A DNA stretch of 42,128 nt, taken from assembly GCA_030158115.1 (NCBI GenBank), contig JAOATK010000024.1, positions 1-42,128 on the forward strand, read 5' to 3'. Made by a program: the position numbers and the translations under genes. The notes under the pieces are model-generated. The model was not told where the DNA came from. It searched no databases and saw only the letters and a list, made by a program, of their open reading frames with translations. Positions within the stretch are counted from its first letter, which is position 1. The number at the start of each line of letters is the position of its first letter. Of this stretch, positions 16,696 to 24,764 are shown piece by piece. The stretch comes from Legionella sp. GTDB taxonomy: Bacteria; Pseudomonadota; Gammaproteobacteria; Legionellales; Legionellaceae.

Positions 16696-19077
16696 TTAGT
16701 CCCTCAATATGATTGAAAATTTATGTTCCAACGTCTTGATTATAGCATCAATTAGAGAATTTATCTCAGCATCAACCAAAGTACGGTTATCATCCTGCAA
16801 CGTGATTGCGATAGCCAAACTTTTCTTACCATCTGGAATACCTGCCCCAGTGTATACATCAAATACATCAAATGCTTTTAACCAATTTTCAGTGACTACT
16901 GCTCTCACTGCCATTTCAATTTCCATCACACTCAGTTCATTATCGACTAACAATGACAAATCTCTGCGAATCTGCGGATATTTTGAAATAGCTTGATAAC
17001 GAGGTGCTTTGTTGCCCGATAAAGAGGCTAAATTTAACTCAAATAACACCACATCATGCTGCAAATCTAAGGCATCAGCTAAACGAGGATGTAAGGTGCC
17101 TATCCAGCCAGCAAATACCCCGTTAATAACTATTTTCGCTGATTGACCGGGGTGTAATGCGTCATGGGATGCGGCCATAAACTGAACATCATTTAATTTC
17201 AATGTGGAAAACAACGATTGTAAATCCCCTTTGAGATCAAAAAAATCAAAATAACGCTTGGTTTCGCTCCAATTACTATTGCCCTGCAGGCCCATTAATA
17301 ACCCAGCAATACAAGGTCTTTCTGTTAATTGCTGATCCTTGACATCAAAAACAACACCTACTTCAAAAAATTTAATTACATTTTGTTGGCGATGCACATT
17401 ATAAATCATCGATGCCATTAAGCCTGGCCATAACCCCACCCGCATTTGGGATAGTTCAGAAGAAATAGGATTCAGCAACTGCATGTATTCTTTTTCAGGA
17501 TAAAATGACTCTTGTAACTCAGGTTCAACAAAACTATAACTAATCGTTTCATGATAACCTTTATTACTAAACCAATAAGCTACGCGAGTCGCAATCTCTT
17601 CATTAGCGCAGGTTTTTCCTGCCTGCATAGGCGCATTCATTGGCTCTGCATTTAAATTGTCATATCCATAAAGACGAATAATTTCTTCAACCAAATCTAC
17701 ATCGTGCTGAATATCAAAACGATGAGAAGGAATGCTTACCTCAAAAAAGTCACCTTCTTTACTGGTAATCGTAATGCCTAGCCCCACTAATAGCGTACTC
17801 ATTTCTTGATGAGAAATAGATAAGCCTGTGAGTTTTTTAACTTTATTGGTATCAAAGGTCAACTCAACCTTTTGAGGCAGGTGGTTGGAGTCTTTAGCCT
17901 CAATAACCGGGCCTGCACTGCCACCCACAATGGACAAAATTAATGCTGTAGCGCGCTCAAGTGCTTTTATTTGCAAATTAGGATCAACGCCTCGTTCAAA
18001 ACGTTGTGATGAATCACTGCTTAAACCAAATTTTCTAGCCACTCCAGCAATAACAATCGGATTAAAAAACGCGCTTTCTAAAAAGAGATCTTGTGTCGCA
18101 GGTTTCACAGAGCTTGGGGCCCCACCCATAATACCTGCCATTGCCAAAGGACTCTCTTGGTCTGCAATAACCAATACCTTTTCATTTAGTGTTAAATCTT
18201 GGCCATCTAATAATTCAATCTGTTCCTGCTCATTGCTAAACCGAACAGTCACCTCACCTTTAATAGTAGCTAAATCAAAAGCATGCATGGGTTGCCCTAA
18301 CTCCAACATCACATAATTCAAAATATCTACTACTGGATGTAAGGAACGAAGTCCAGAGCGTCGCAAGCGTTCACTCATCCATAAGGGGGTTGTCGCTTGA
18401 GGATTAATGCCACGAATAACTCGACCACAATAGTGTGGACAAGCTTCAGGTTCTTTCAAATGCACTGTGAATACATCATCAATACTCGGTGTCACTGCAG
18501 GCACTGGTTCTTCGAGTAAAGGGAGCTTGTTTAGCACAGCAACCTCGCGGGCTATTCCCAAAACACTGAAACAATCAGCGCGATTAGGGGTTAAATCCAC
18601 ATCTATAACAGAATCATTAAGTGTTAAGTACTCACGTAAATCCATACCTACAGGCGCATCACTTTCTAATTCCATAATACCGTCAGATTGGTCAGCCATC
18701 CCTAATTCAGTGACAGAACAAAGCATCCCTTGCGATAATTCGCCACGCAATTTCGATTCTTTAATTTTAAAATCACCTGGTAAACGAGCGCCGATCATGG
18801 CCAAAGCCACTTTTAATCCTGCTCTCACATTAGAGGCACCACAAACAATTTGTAACGGGGTTTCGGTATTGATGTTCACTTCGCATAAGGTTAATTTATC
18901 TGCGTCAGGATGAGGCTTGGTGCTAACAACTTCCGCAACGATTACCTGGGTAAACTCTCCTGCGACAGGACTTACTGCATCGACCTCAAGGCCGGCCATC
19001 GTTAATTGATGAGCTAACTCATGTTCAGTTAATGAGAAATTAACCCATTCATGCAACCATAATTTACTTAATTTCAT
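16696..19077 (-). CDS. pheT: Phenylalanyl-tRNA synthetase beta subunit
   Basis: A 793-residue subunit of the alpha2-beta2 enzyme. Domains in order are the N-terminal B1 with an EMAP/OB-type tRNA-binding insert (about 39-150; [19 protein letters not shown]), the B3/B4 editing domain (about 210-385; [15 protein letters not shown] at its end), the B5 domain (about 400-475; [20 protein letters not shown]), the catalytic-like core, and a C-terminal ferredoxin-fold anticodon-binding domain (about 700-793; [16 protein letters not shown]). Length is normal. It is separated from pheS by 117 bases, wider than usual. Confidence 0.98.
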   Translation of the reverse strand: MKLSKLWLHEWVNFSLTEHELAHQLTMAGLEVDAVSPVAGEFTQVIVAEVVSTKPHPDADKLTLCEVNINTETPLQIVCGASNVRAGLKVALAMIGARLPGDFKIKESKLRGELSQGMLCSVTELGMADQSDGIMELESDAPVGMDLREYLTLNDSVIDVDLTPNRADCFSVLGIAREVAVLNKLPLLEEPVPAVTPSIDDVFTVHLKEPEACPHYCGRVIRGINPQATTPLWMSERLRRSGLRSLHPVVDILNYVMLELGQPMHAFDLATIKGEVTVRFSNEQEQIELLDGQDLTLNEKVLVIADQESPLAMAGIMGGAPSSVKPATQDLFLESAFFNPIVIAGVARKFGLSSDSSQRFERGVDPNLQIKALERATALILSIVGGSAGPVIEAKDSNHLPQKVELTFDTNKVKKLTGLSISHQEMSTLLVGLGITITSKEGDFFEVSIPSHRFDIQHDVDLVEEIIRLYGYDNLNAEPMNAPMQAGKTCANEEIATRVAYWFSNKGYHETISYSFVEPELQESFYPEKEYMQLLNPISSELSQMRVGLWPGLMASMIYNVHRQQNVIKFFEVGVVFDVKDQQLTERPCIAGLLMGLQGNSNWSETKRYFDFFDLKGDLQSLFSTLKLNDVQFMAASHDALHPGQSAKIVINGVFAGWIGTLHPRLADALDLQHDVVLFELNLASLSGNKAPRYQAISKYPQIRRDLSLLVDNELSVMEIEMAVRAVVTENWLKAFDVFDVYTGAGIPDGKKSLAIAITLQDDNRTLVDAEINSLIDAIIKTLEHKFSIILRD

Positions 19078-19194
19078 CTATCCTTCCCACCAGATTTTCT
19101 ATTCTTGATTCGTCAAATTAAAAAATGAGTATGTTTTAATACCCTCTCCCCAGTCCTATCTTGACGCCTATGGGCATTACACCCAACACTGACG

Positions 19195-20268
<1,074 letters not shown>

Positions 20269-20275
20269 CTAGCAA

Positions 20276-20635
20276 TTAACTTGCTAATGCAGCCTTAGCT
20301 TGTTCTGCTACCGCAGCAAAAGCTACTTTGTCATGAACAGCCATGTCAGCCAATATTTTTCTATCTAATTCGATAGATGCTTTTTTCAAACCATCAATCA
20401 AACGGCTGTATGATAATCCGCATTCACGAGCTTGCGCATTAATACGAACAATCCATAGCGCACGGAATTGACGTTTTTTCTGACGTCTATCACGGTAAGC
20501 GTATTGACCCGCTTTAATGACCGCTTGTTTAGCAACACGATAGGTTCGACTACGAGCGCCGTAATAACCCTTGGCTTGCGCCAATATTTTCTTGTGACGC
20601 GCTTTCGCTGTCACACCACGTTTAACTCTTGGCAT
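20276..20635 (-). CDS. rplT: 50S ribosomal protein L20
   Basis: A 119-residue assembly protein of the large subunit, very basic. It shows [40 protein letters not shown] and [20 protein letters not shown], all standard. In E. coli, L20 represses rpmI-rplT translation by binding an mRNA pseudoknot. It follows rpmI by 14 bases. Confidence 0.98.
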   Translation of the reverse strand: MPRVKRGVTAKARHKKILAQAKGYYGARSRTYRVAKQAVIKAGQYAYRDRRQKKRQFRALWIVRINAQARECGLSYSRLIDGLKKASIELDRKILADMAVHDKVAFAAVAEQAKAALAS

Positions 20636-20649
20636 TATTCATTCTCCCC

Positions 20650-20850
20650 TTAACTACCGTGCAACATACGCTCTGCCAAACGCGCATCGCATGGCTTCAA
20701 TGTACAAGCACCTACGCGTAAATGACGTTTTTGCTTTGTAGATTTTTTAGTGAGGATATGATTTCTATAAGCACCACGGCGTTTCACCGCACCACTTGCT
20801 GTCTTACGGAAACGTTTACACGCTCCACGATGTGACTTTAACTTAGGCAT
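20650..20850 (-). CDS. rpmI: 50S ribosomal protein L35
   Basis: A 66-residue basic protein with [20 protein letters not shown] and [15 protein letters not shown], matching the family's usual 64-66 residues. It lies 27 bases after infC and 14 before rplT. Confidence 0.98.
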   Translation of the reverse strand: MPKLKSHRGACKRFRKTASGAVKRRGAYRNHILTKKSTKQKRHLRVGACTLKPCDARLAERMLHGS

Positions 20851-20877
20851 AACATTATACTCCGCATTTATTTCATG

Positions 20878-21414
20878 CTACTTGTTTTTTTTGGGTGATA
20901 AGACCATCAGTAATTGCCTTCCTTCACGTTTTGCATGCTGTTCTACAACAGCCAATTCAGCGGTATCTTGCTGAATACGCTCAAGAATTTTCATACCTAG
21001 TTCTTGATGAGCCATTTCACGACCACGAAAACGCAGCGTAATTTTGACTTTATCACCATGATTTAGGAAACGGATCAGGTTGCGTAGCTTGACCTGATAA
21101 TCCCCATCTTCCGTCGTTGGACGGAATTTTAGTTCTTTAATCTGAATTTGCTTTTGCTTTTTCTTCGCTTCAGCTTGTTTTTTACTCAGTTCAAAGAGAA
21201 ACTTACCATAATCCATAATACGACATACTGGAGGCTTGGCTGTTGGTGATATTTCCACTAAATCCAAGCCGCTTTCTGCCGCTAAATACAGGGCTTCACG
21301 CGTTGATACTATTCCAGCCTGATTACCATCGACATCAATTAAGCGTACCTCAGGTACATTGATCTGTTCGTTAATTCGTGCGCGATCATTTTCACGCTTA
21401 GTTGGTGCACTAAT
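20878..21414 (-). CDS. infC: Translation initiation factor IF-3 (ATT start)
   Basis: A 178-residue factor that keeps 30S subunits free and discriminates against poor start codons. The N-domain reads [20 protein letters not shown], the linker follows [19 protein letters not shown], and the C-domain ends [11 protein letters not shown]. No ATG, GTG or TTG is available at the proper N-terminus. The frame extends upstream to an ATT at 21414, preceded by AGGGGAG with eight bases between. E. coli infC uses the same AUU start, which lets IF3 repress its own translation. A TTG at 21267 would delete most of the N-domain and is rejected. Confidence 0.95.
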   Translation of the reverse strand: MSAPTKRENDRARINEQINVPEVRLIDVDGNQAGIVSTREALYLAAESGLDLVEISPTAKPPVCRIMDYGKFLFELSKKQAEAKKKQKQIQIKELKFRPTTEDGDYQVKLRNLIRFLNHGDKVKITLRFRGREMAHQELGMKILERIQQDTAELAVVEQHAKREGRQLLMVLSPKKNK

Positions 21415-21434
21415 GGTTTAATCTCCCCTGCTTA

Positions 21435-23354
21435 TTAATCGGTCATTGACCCTTTGCGGACAATTTCATGCGCCAAGGTATCACAAATTGTATCTATTGT
21501 CATCACACCCAAGTCTAAACCTTCGCGCGAACGCACAGCAACTTGGCCTGATTCCACTTCCTTATCTCCTATTACTAATAAATAAGGAACCTTTTGTAAA
21601 GTATGTTCGCGGATTTTAAAGCCAATTTTCTCATTTCTCAAGTCAAAATTGGCACGAATGCCTCTTTTTTGCAAAATTTTTGTTACTTCTTGCGCATAAT
21701 TATTCTGTTTTTCACTAATAGTGAGTACAGCTGCCTGAACGGGAGAAAGCCATAAAGGTAATTTCCCTGCGTAATGCTCAATCAAAATACCCATAAAGCG
21801 TTCAAAAGAGCCTAAAATAGCTCGATGTAACATCACTGGTGTTTGTTTGCTACCGTCTTCCGCAATATAACTGGCTTCAAGACGCTCAGGCATTGAAAAA
21901 TCAACTTGGATAGTGCCGCATTGCCAGATTCTACCCAAGCAATCTGATAAAGAGCACTCTATTTTAGGCCCATAAAAAGCGCCTTCACCAGGTGCATCAA
22001 CCCACTCAATGCTTCGGTCTTGCATCGCTTGTTTTAAGGCTGCTTCTGCTTTATCCCAAACTTCATCGGAGCCTACTCGTTTTTCAGGGCGCAAAGCCAG
22101 GCGATATTTAATTTCGTTAAAACCAAAATCAGCATATGCAGATTGAACTAACTCCAACATATCAGCTACTTCTGATTGAATCTGATCTTCGGTACAAAAA
22201 ATATGCCCATCATCTTGGACCATATTGCGCACACGCATCAAACCGTGCAATGACCCTGAAGGTTCACATCGGTGACAATTGCCGTGCTCAGAAAATCTTA
22301 ACGGTAAATCTCTATAGCTCTTTAAACCTTGATTATATACTTGAACATGGCAAGGGCAATTCATAGGTTTCACTACATACAGATGATCATCAGTCTCAGT
22401 AACAAACATATCATCTCTAAAATTAGCCCAGTGCCCTGATTTTTCCCAAAGGACTTTATCCACTAATTGAGGTGTTTTAATTTCCTGATAACCAAAATTT
22501 GCTAATCGACCACGCATGTAGCGCTCTAGCTCTTGGTAAATAGTCCAGCCTTTAGCGTGCCAAAAAACCATACCAGGCGCTATGTCTTGAAAATGGAATA
22601 GATCCAGACTTTTACCTAGTTTCCGATGATCGCGCTTTTCTGCCTCTTCTATGCGAAATAAGTAATCAGCTAAGGATTTTTTATCCATCCACGCCGTACC
22701 ATAAATACGCTGTAACATCTCATTATTAGAGTCACCGCGCCAATAAGCGCCTGCGAGTTTGGTCAGCTTAAATGCTTTAATAAAACCTGTTGATGGCACA
22801 TGTGGTCCACGGCAGAGATCTTCAAAATCACCCTGTTTATACAGAGAAAGAACTTCATGCGCAGGAATATCAGCAATAATTTTGGCTTTGTACTCTTCAC
22901 CTATACTTTTAAAATAGCTAATAGCCTCATCCCGTGAAAGCTCTCGGCGACTCACTGGATGATTGGCTTTCGCAAGCTCTACCATTTTGGCTTCGATAAG
23001 CTCTAAATCTTCGGGAGTAAATGGGCGTTGAAATGCAAAATCATAAAAGAAACCATCTTCAATAACAGGACCGATAGTCACTTGTGCTGCAGGAAAAAGA
23101 ATTTTAACCGCCTGGGCTAATAAATGGGCGGCTGAATGACGAATCACTTCCAAGCTTTCTTCTTGCTTTTCAGTAAGAATTACCAAGGAACAATCACTTT
23201 CGATAAGATAAGAAGTATCGACTAATCGTGCATCAACACGCCCTGCCAAAGCAGCCTTAGCTAAACCAGGGCTAATGCTATGAGCCACATCATAAACAGT
23301 TAAAGGCGCTTCAAAATGTTTTACACTTCCATCAGGTAATTTAATGTTTGGCAT
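21435..23354 (-). CDS. thrS: Threonyl-tRNA synthetase
   Basis: A 639-residue class II enzyme. Domains are TGS (1-61), the N2 editing domain with HSAAHLLAQ (73-81), a catalytic core from about 243 with the zinc site beginning at Cys333 (MNCPCH), and a C-terminal anticodon-binding domain from about 535 ([20 protein letters not shown]). GGAT lies seven bases upstream of the ATG. It leads the infC-rpmI-rplT cluster. Only about 35 bases separate its start from the terminator that follows tRNA-Val, and I see no good promoter in that interval. Confidence 0.98.
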   Translation of the reverse strand: MPNIKLPDGSVKHFEAPLTVYDVAHSISPGLAKAALAGRVDARLVDTSYLIESDCSLVILTEKQEESLEVIRHSAAHLLAQAVKILFPAAQVTIGPVIEDGFFYDFAFQRPFTPEDLELIEAKMVELAKANHPVSRRELSRDEAISYFKSIGEEYKAKIIADIPAHEVLSLYKQGDFEDLCRGPHVPSTGFIKAFKLTKLAGAYWRGDSNNEMLQRIYGTAWMDKKSLADYLFRIEEAEKRDHRKLGKSLDLFHFQDIAPGMVFWHAKGWTIYQELERYMRGRLANFGYQEIKTPQLVDKVLWEKSGHWANFRDDMFVTETDDHLYVVKPMNCPCHVQVYNQGLKSYRDLPLRFSEHGNCHRCEPSGSLHGLMRVRNMVQDDGHIFCTEDQIQSEVADMLELVQSAYADFGFNEIKYRLALRPEKRVGSDEVWDKAEAALKQAMQDRSIEWVDAPGEGAFYGPKIECSLSDCLGRIWQCGTIQVDFSMPERLEASYIAEDGSKQTPVMLHRAILGSFERFMGILIEHYAGKLPLWLSPVQAAVLTISEKQNNYAQEVTKILQKRGIRANFDLRNEKIGFKIREHTLQKVPYLLVIGDKEVESGQVAVRSREGLDLGVMTIDTICDTLAHEIVRKGSMTD

Positions 23355-23388
23355 GATTTATCCGTCTGTCCGTCAGGCACTTCTTCTC

Positions 23389-23415
23389 AAAAAAAAACCC
23401 TGCATCGCAGGGCTT
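23389..23415 (-). terminator. Terminator between tRNA-Val and thrS
   Basis: On the minus strand CCCTGC-GAT-GCAGGG is followed by nine T residues. It follows the tRNA by about 22 bases and precedes thrS by about 35, so it ends the tRNA transcript and may gate read-through into thrS. Confidence 0.9.
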
Positions 23416-23436
23416 AAACCGTTAATTCAGCGTATA

Positions 23437-23511
23437 TGGTAGGCACGAGTGGGATTGAACCACCGACCACCACCATGTCAAGGTGGTGCTCTACCACTGA
23501 GCTACGTGCCT
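23437..23511 (-). tRNA. tRNA-Val (anticodon GAC)
   Basis: A full cloverleaf is present. The acceptor stem is AGGCACG/CGTGCCT, the D-arm GCTC-AGTGGTA-GAGC, the anticodon stem CCACC/GGTGG with loop TTGACAT (anticodon GAC, reading GUC and GUU), and the T-arm GGTGG-TTCAATC-CCACT. Discriminator A is followed by an encoded CCA at 23439-23437. A promoter lies upstream at 23541-23570. Confidence 0.97.
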
Positions 23512-23540
23512 ATAAATCGAACCTAACTATACTGCGAGGG

Positions 23541-23570
23541 ATTATATAATAAGGTCTTATTATAAATCAA
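23541..23570 (-). promoter_or_regulatory. tRNA-Val promoter with palindrome in the spacer
   Basis: On the minus strand TTGATT (23570-23565) and TATAAT (23546-23541) are 18 bases apart. The spacer is almost entirely the palindrome ATAATAAG-GT-CTTATTAT (plus strand 23546-23563), an unusual place for an operator-like site. Confidence 0.7.
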
Positions 23571-23600
23571 ATCATTTAAGACAATTATTCAGAAAACAAC

Positions 23601-23770
23601 TAAAAATAGAAAGGCCTGAATAAGGGAGATCATTCAGGCCATTATTAATGCGAGGTTTAACCGCTATGGTTATACCACTTTTCCGTTTGTTGAACTGATG
23701 CGATACCTGTTCCATCGTGTATCACTCATTTCCTTGTTTTGGACTTTTGAAACTTAATTCCGTAAATTTC
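23601..23770 (-). ncRNA. Candidate CsrA-binding small RNA (RsmY/RsmZ-like layout)
   Basis: An RNA of about 165-170 bases is predicted from a strong promoter and a terminator on the minus strand. It contains four ANGGA motifs: ACGGA near 23763, AAGGA near 23735, ATGGA near 23715 and ACGGA near 23686. The first is in the loop of GAAATTTA-CGGAAT-TAAGTTTC (23770-23749) at the very 5' end. The third is in the 12-base loop of GTGATAC/GTATCGC (23725-23700). The other two lie in A-rich unpaired stretches. A small TAACC/GGTTA hairpin precedes the terminator. GGA in hairpin loops is the hallmark of CsrA-titrating RNAs. Whether this is a known Rsm RNA or another family cannot be told here. No credible ORF covers it. 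Confidence 0.6.
23604..23640 (-). terminator. Terminator of the candidate small RNA
   Basis: On the minus strand GGCCTGAAT pairs with ATTCAGGCC across a ten-base loop and is followed by TTTCTATTTTT. Confidence 0.8.
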
Positions 23771-23776
23771 GCAGCC

Positions 23777-23804
23777 ATTGTATCAATCTGATTTCTATTG
23801 TCAA
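23777..23804 (-). promoter_or_regulatory. Sigma-70 promoter of the candidate small RNA
   Basis: A perfect -35 TTGACA (23804-23799) is 16 bases from TACAAT (23782-23777). The predicted start near 23770 is the first base of the 5' hairpin. Confidence 0.75.
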
Positions 23805-23811
23805 CCATTGA

Positions 23812-23835
23812 TTTCGAAACGAAACCTAGAGTTTC
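23812..23835. promoter_or_regulatory. Operator-like palindromes between divergent promoters
   Basis: TTTCGAAA (23812-23819) is immediately followed by GAAAC-CTAGA-GTTTC (23821-23835). They lie just upstream of the small-RNA -35 and 16 bases before the HTH gene's -35, a position suited to control both. The adjacent HTH protein is the obvious candidate binder, by inference only. Confidence 0.45.
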
Positions 23836-23850
23836 CAAAAAATGAGAGTG

Positions 23851-23880
23851 TTTACAGGTTAGGTTTAGCTTTGTTACACT
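23851..23880 (+). promoter_or_regulatory. Promoter of the HTH regulator gene
   Basis: TTTACA (23851-23856) and TACACT (23875-23880) are 18 bases apart, about 40 bases before the ATG at 23920. Together with the tRNA promoter, small RNA and palindromes, this accounts for the 408-base gap between tRNA-Val and the HTH gene. Confidence 0.5.
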
Positions 23881-23919
23881 TTGTTTAAATCACTCATCTT
23901 CAGGTTTTATTGCATCTTC

Positions 23920-24402
23920 ATGGAAAAAGTGGACTTAACAAAACAATTTTCTTATCGCTTACGTGATGCAATGATTGCTGAAGGTTATAATTCGCAACGC
24001 TCTTCATCTGGGGTATCCATTCATAAATTATCCGAAATCACAGGATATTCACTACAAATCTGCCGAAAATACTTACGTGGTGAGGCGATACCTGAGCCTC
24101 TTAAATTGGTAGAAATTGCAGCGAAACTCCATGTTTCAGCAGGCTGGTTGCTCTTTGGTGATGCTCACAATGACCAGGGTATTTCGAAAAATAAAATATC
24201 AATCAGTAAAAATTTACTCCACTATATTTTCACCAAGACTTCAATTCTATACAATGGCTCACTTATGGAACACGAAGTGCCTGATTTCTTAATGGAATTA
24301 ATTAATGATGTCAGTCTTATCAATGCAAATGAAGAACAATCAAAAAAAATTGTAGATTTGGCGTTGACTTCAGTGAAGCATTTTAGTCATCCACATGGAT
24401 AA
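23920..24402 (+). CDS. Helix-turn-helix transcriptional regulator (XRE/repressor-like)
   Basis: A 160-residue protein with an N-terminal helix-turn-helix of the XRE/phage-repressor kind: SIHKLSEITGYSLQICRKYLRG (about residues 31-52), then PEPLKLVEIAAKLHVSAGWLLFG. The C-terminal half is an unrecognised helical domain. I chose ATG 23920 (MEKVDLTKQF) over the earlier in-frame start at 23881, which abuts the -10. The ribosome binding site is weak. It is divergent from the candidate small RNA, with palindromic sites between them, and is followed 16 bases later by a truncated sensory ORF. Confidence 0.75.
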   Translation: MEKVDLTKQFSYRLRDAMIAEGYNSQRSSSGVSIHKLSEITGYSLQICRKYLRGEAIPEPLKLVEIAAKLHVSAGWLLFGDAHNDQGISKNKISISKNLLHYIFTKTSILYNGSLMEHEVPDFLMELINDVSLINANEEQSKKIVDLALTSVKHFSHPHG

Positions 24403-24418
24403 TAAGTAAGAATAATTT

Positions 24419-24688
24419 ATGGAAAATCGTTGTAACGAGGTTATGCCTCATCCGCAATACCTGGATGTTCTTTTTGCATTTAAAAGCAAGGTTTCATCCG
24501 TCTTTCGAGATGTTATGGGAATACATGAAATTGATCATCTTGCCTTTACTCGCATTAATAAAAATAAGCAAATACTAACCTTATCATCAACCCTGGCTCT
24601 TGAGTTTAATTTATTTAGTAGTCTGCTGTGGCAATATGCTAAAACCTACTTTTACTATGAGTACAATAATTCAATGAATTCTTTTTGA
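24419..24688 (+). pseudogene. Truncated sensory-domain ORF (possible LuxR-type regulator remnant)
   Basis: An 89-codon ORF with an ATG and only a weak ribosome binding site. The sequence VFRDVMGIHEIDHLAFTRIN and then ILTLSSTLALEFNLFSSLLW looks like the start of the N-terminal sensory domain of longer LuxR-type regulators as I remember them from Legionella. It stops at YNNSMNSF, well short of any DNA-binding domain, and no other frame picks up the missing part. It could be a 5' remnant or a genuine short protein. An AT-rich hairpin follows at 24699. Confidence 0.45.
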
Positions 24689-24698
24689 TTATTCAGAA

Positions 24699-24721
24699 CA
24701 TTAAAAAAAATATTTTAATGC
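24699..24721 (+). terminator. AT-rich hairpin after the truncated ORF
   Basis: CATTAAAA and TTTTAATG pair around an A-rich loop. There is no GC and no distinct T-run after it, so terminator function is uncertain. Confidence 0.3.
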
Positions 24722-24764
24722 TCAAGTTAAATTGTCATTGATTTTTTAGTAATCCAACCACAAA

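Noticed and set aside
17885-18913. Long plus-strand ORFs opposite pheT
   Set aside because: Antisense shadows of a conserved gene, with no start signals or family resemblance.
19078-19194. Possible small gene or leader between pheS and pheT
   Set aside because: The 117-base gap has no ORF with a start signal and no strong hairpin. CCCTCTCCCC may be a repeat scrap but has no partner in the window.
23674-23733. 19-codon ORF (MSDTRWNRYRI...) inside the candidate small RNA
   Set aside because: The only AAGGA is about two bases before the ATG, too close for initiation, and the region folds into RNA hairpins. It was kept as non-coding.
24710-24740. TTAAT/TTAAA tandem upstream of the ankyrin gene as a PmrA box
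   Set aside because: The repeat period is 12 rather than 11 and no -10 is suitably placed.
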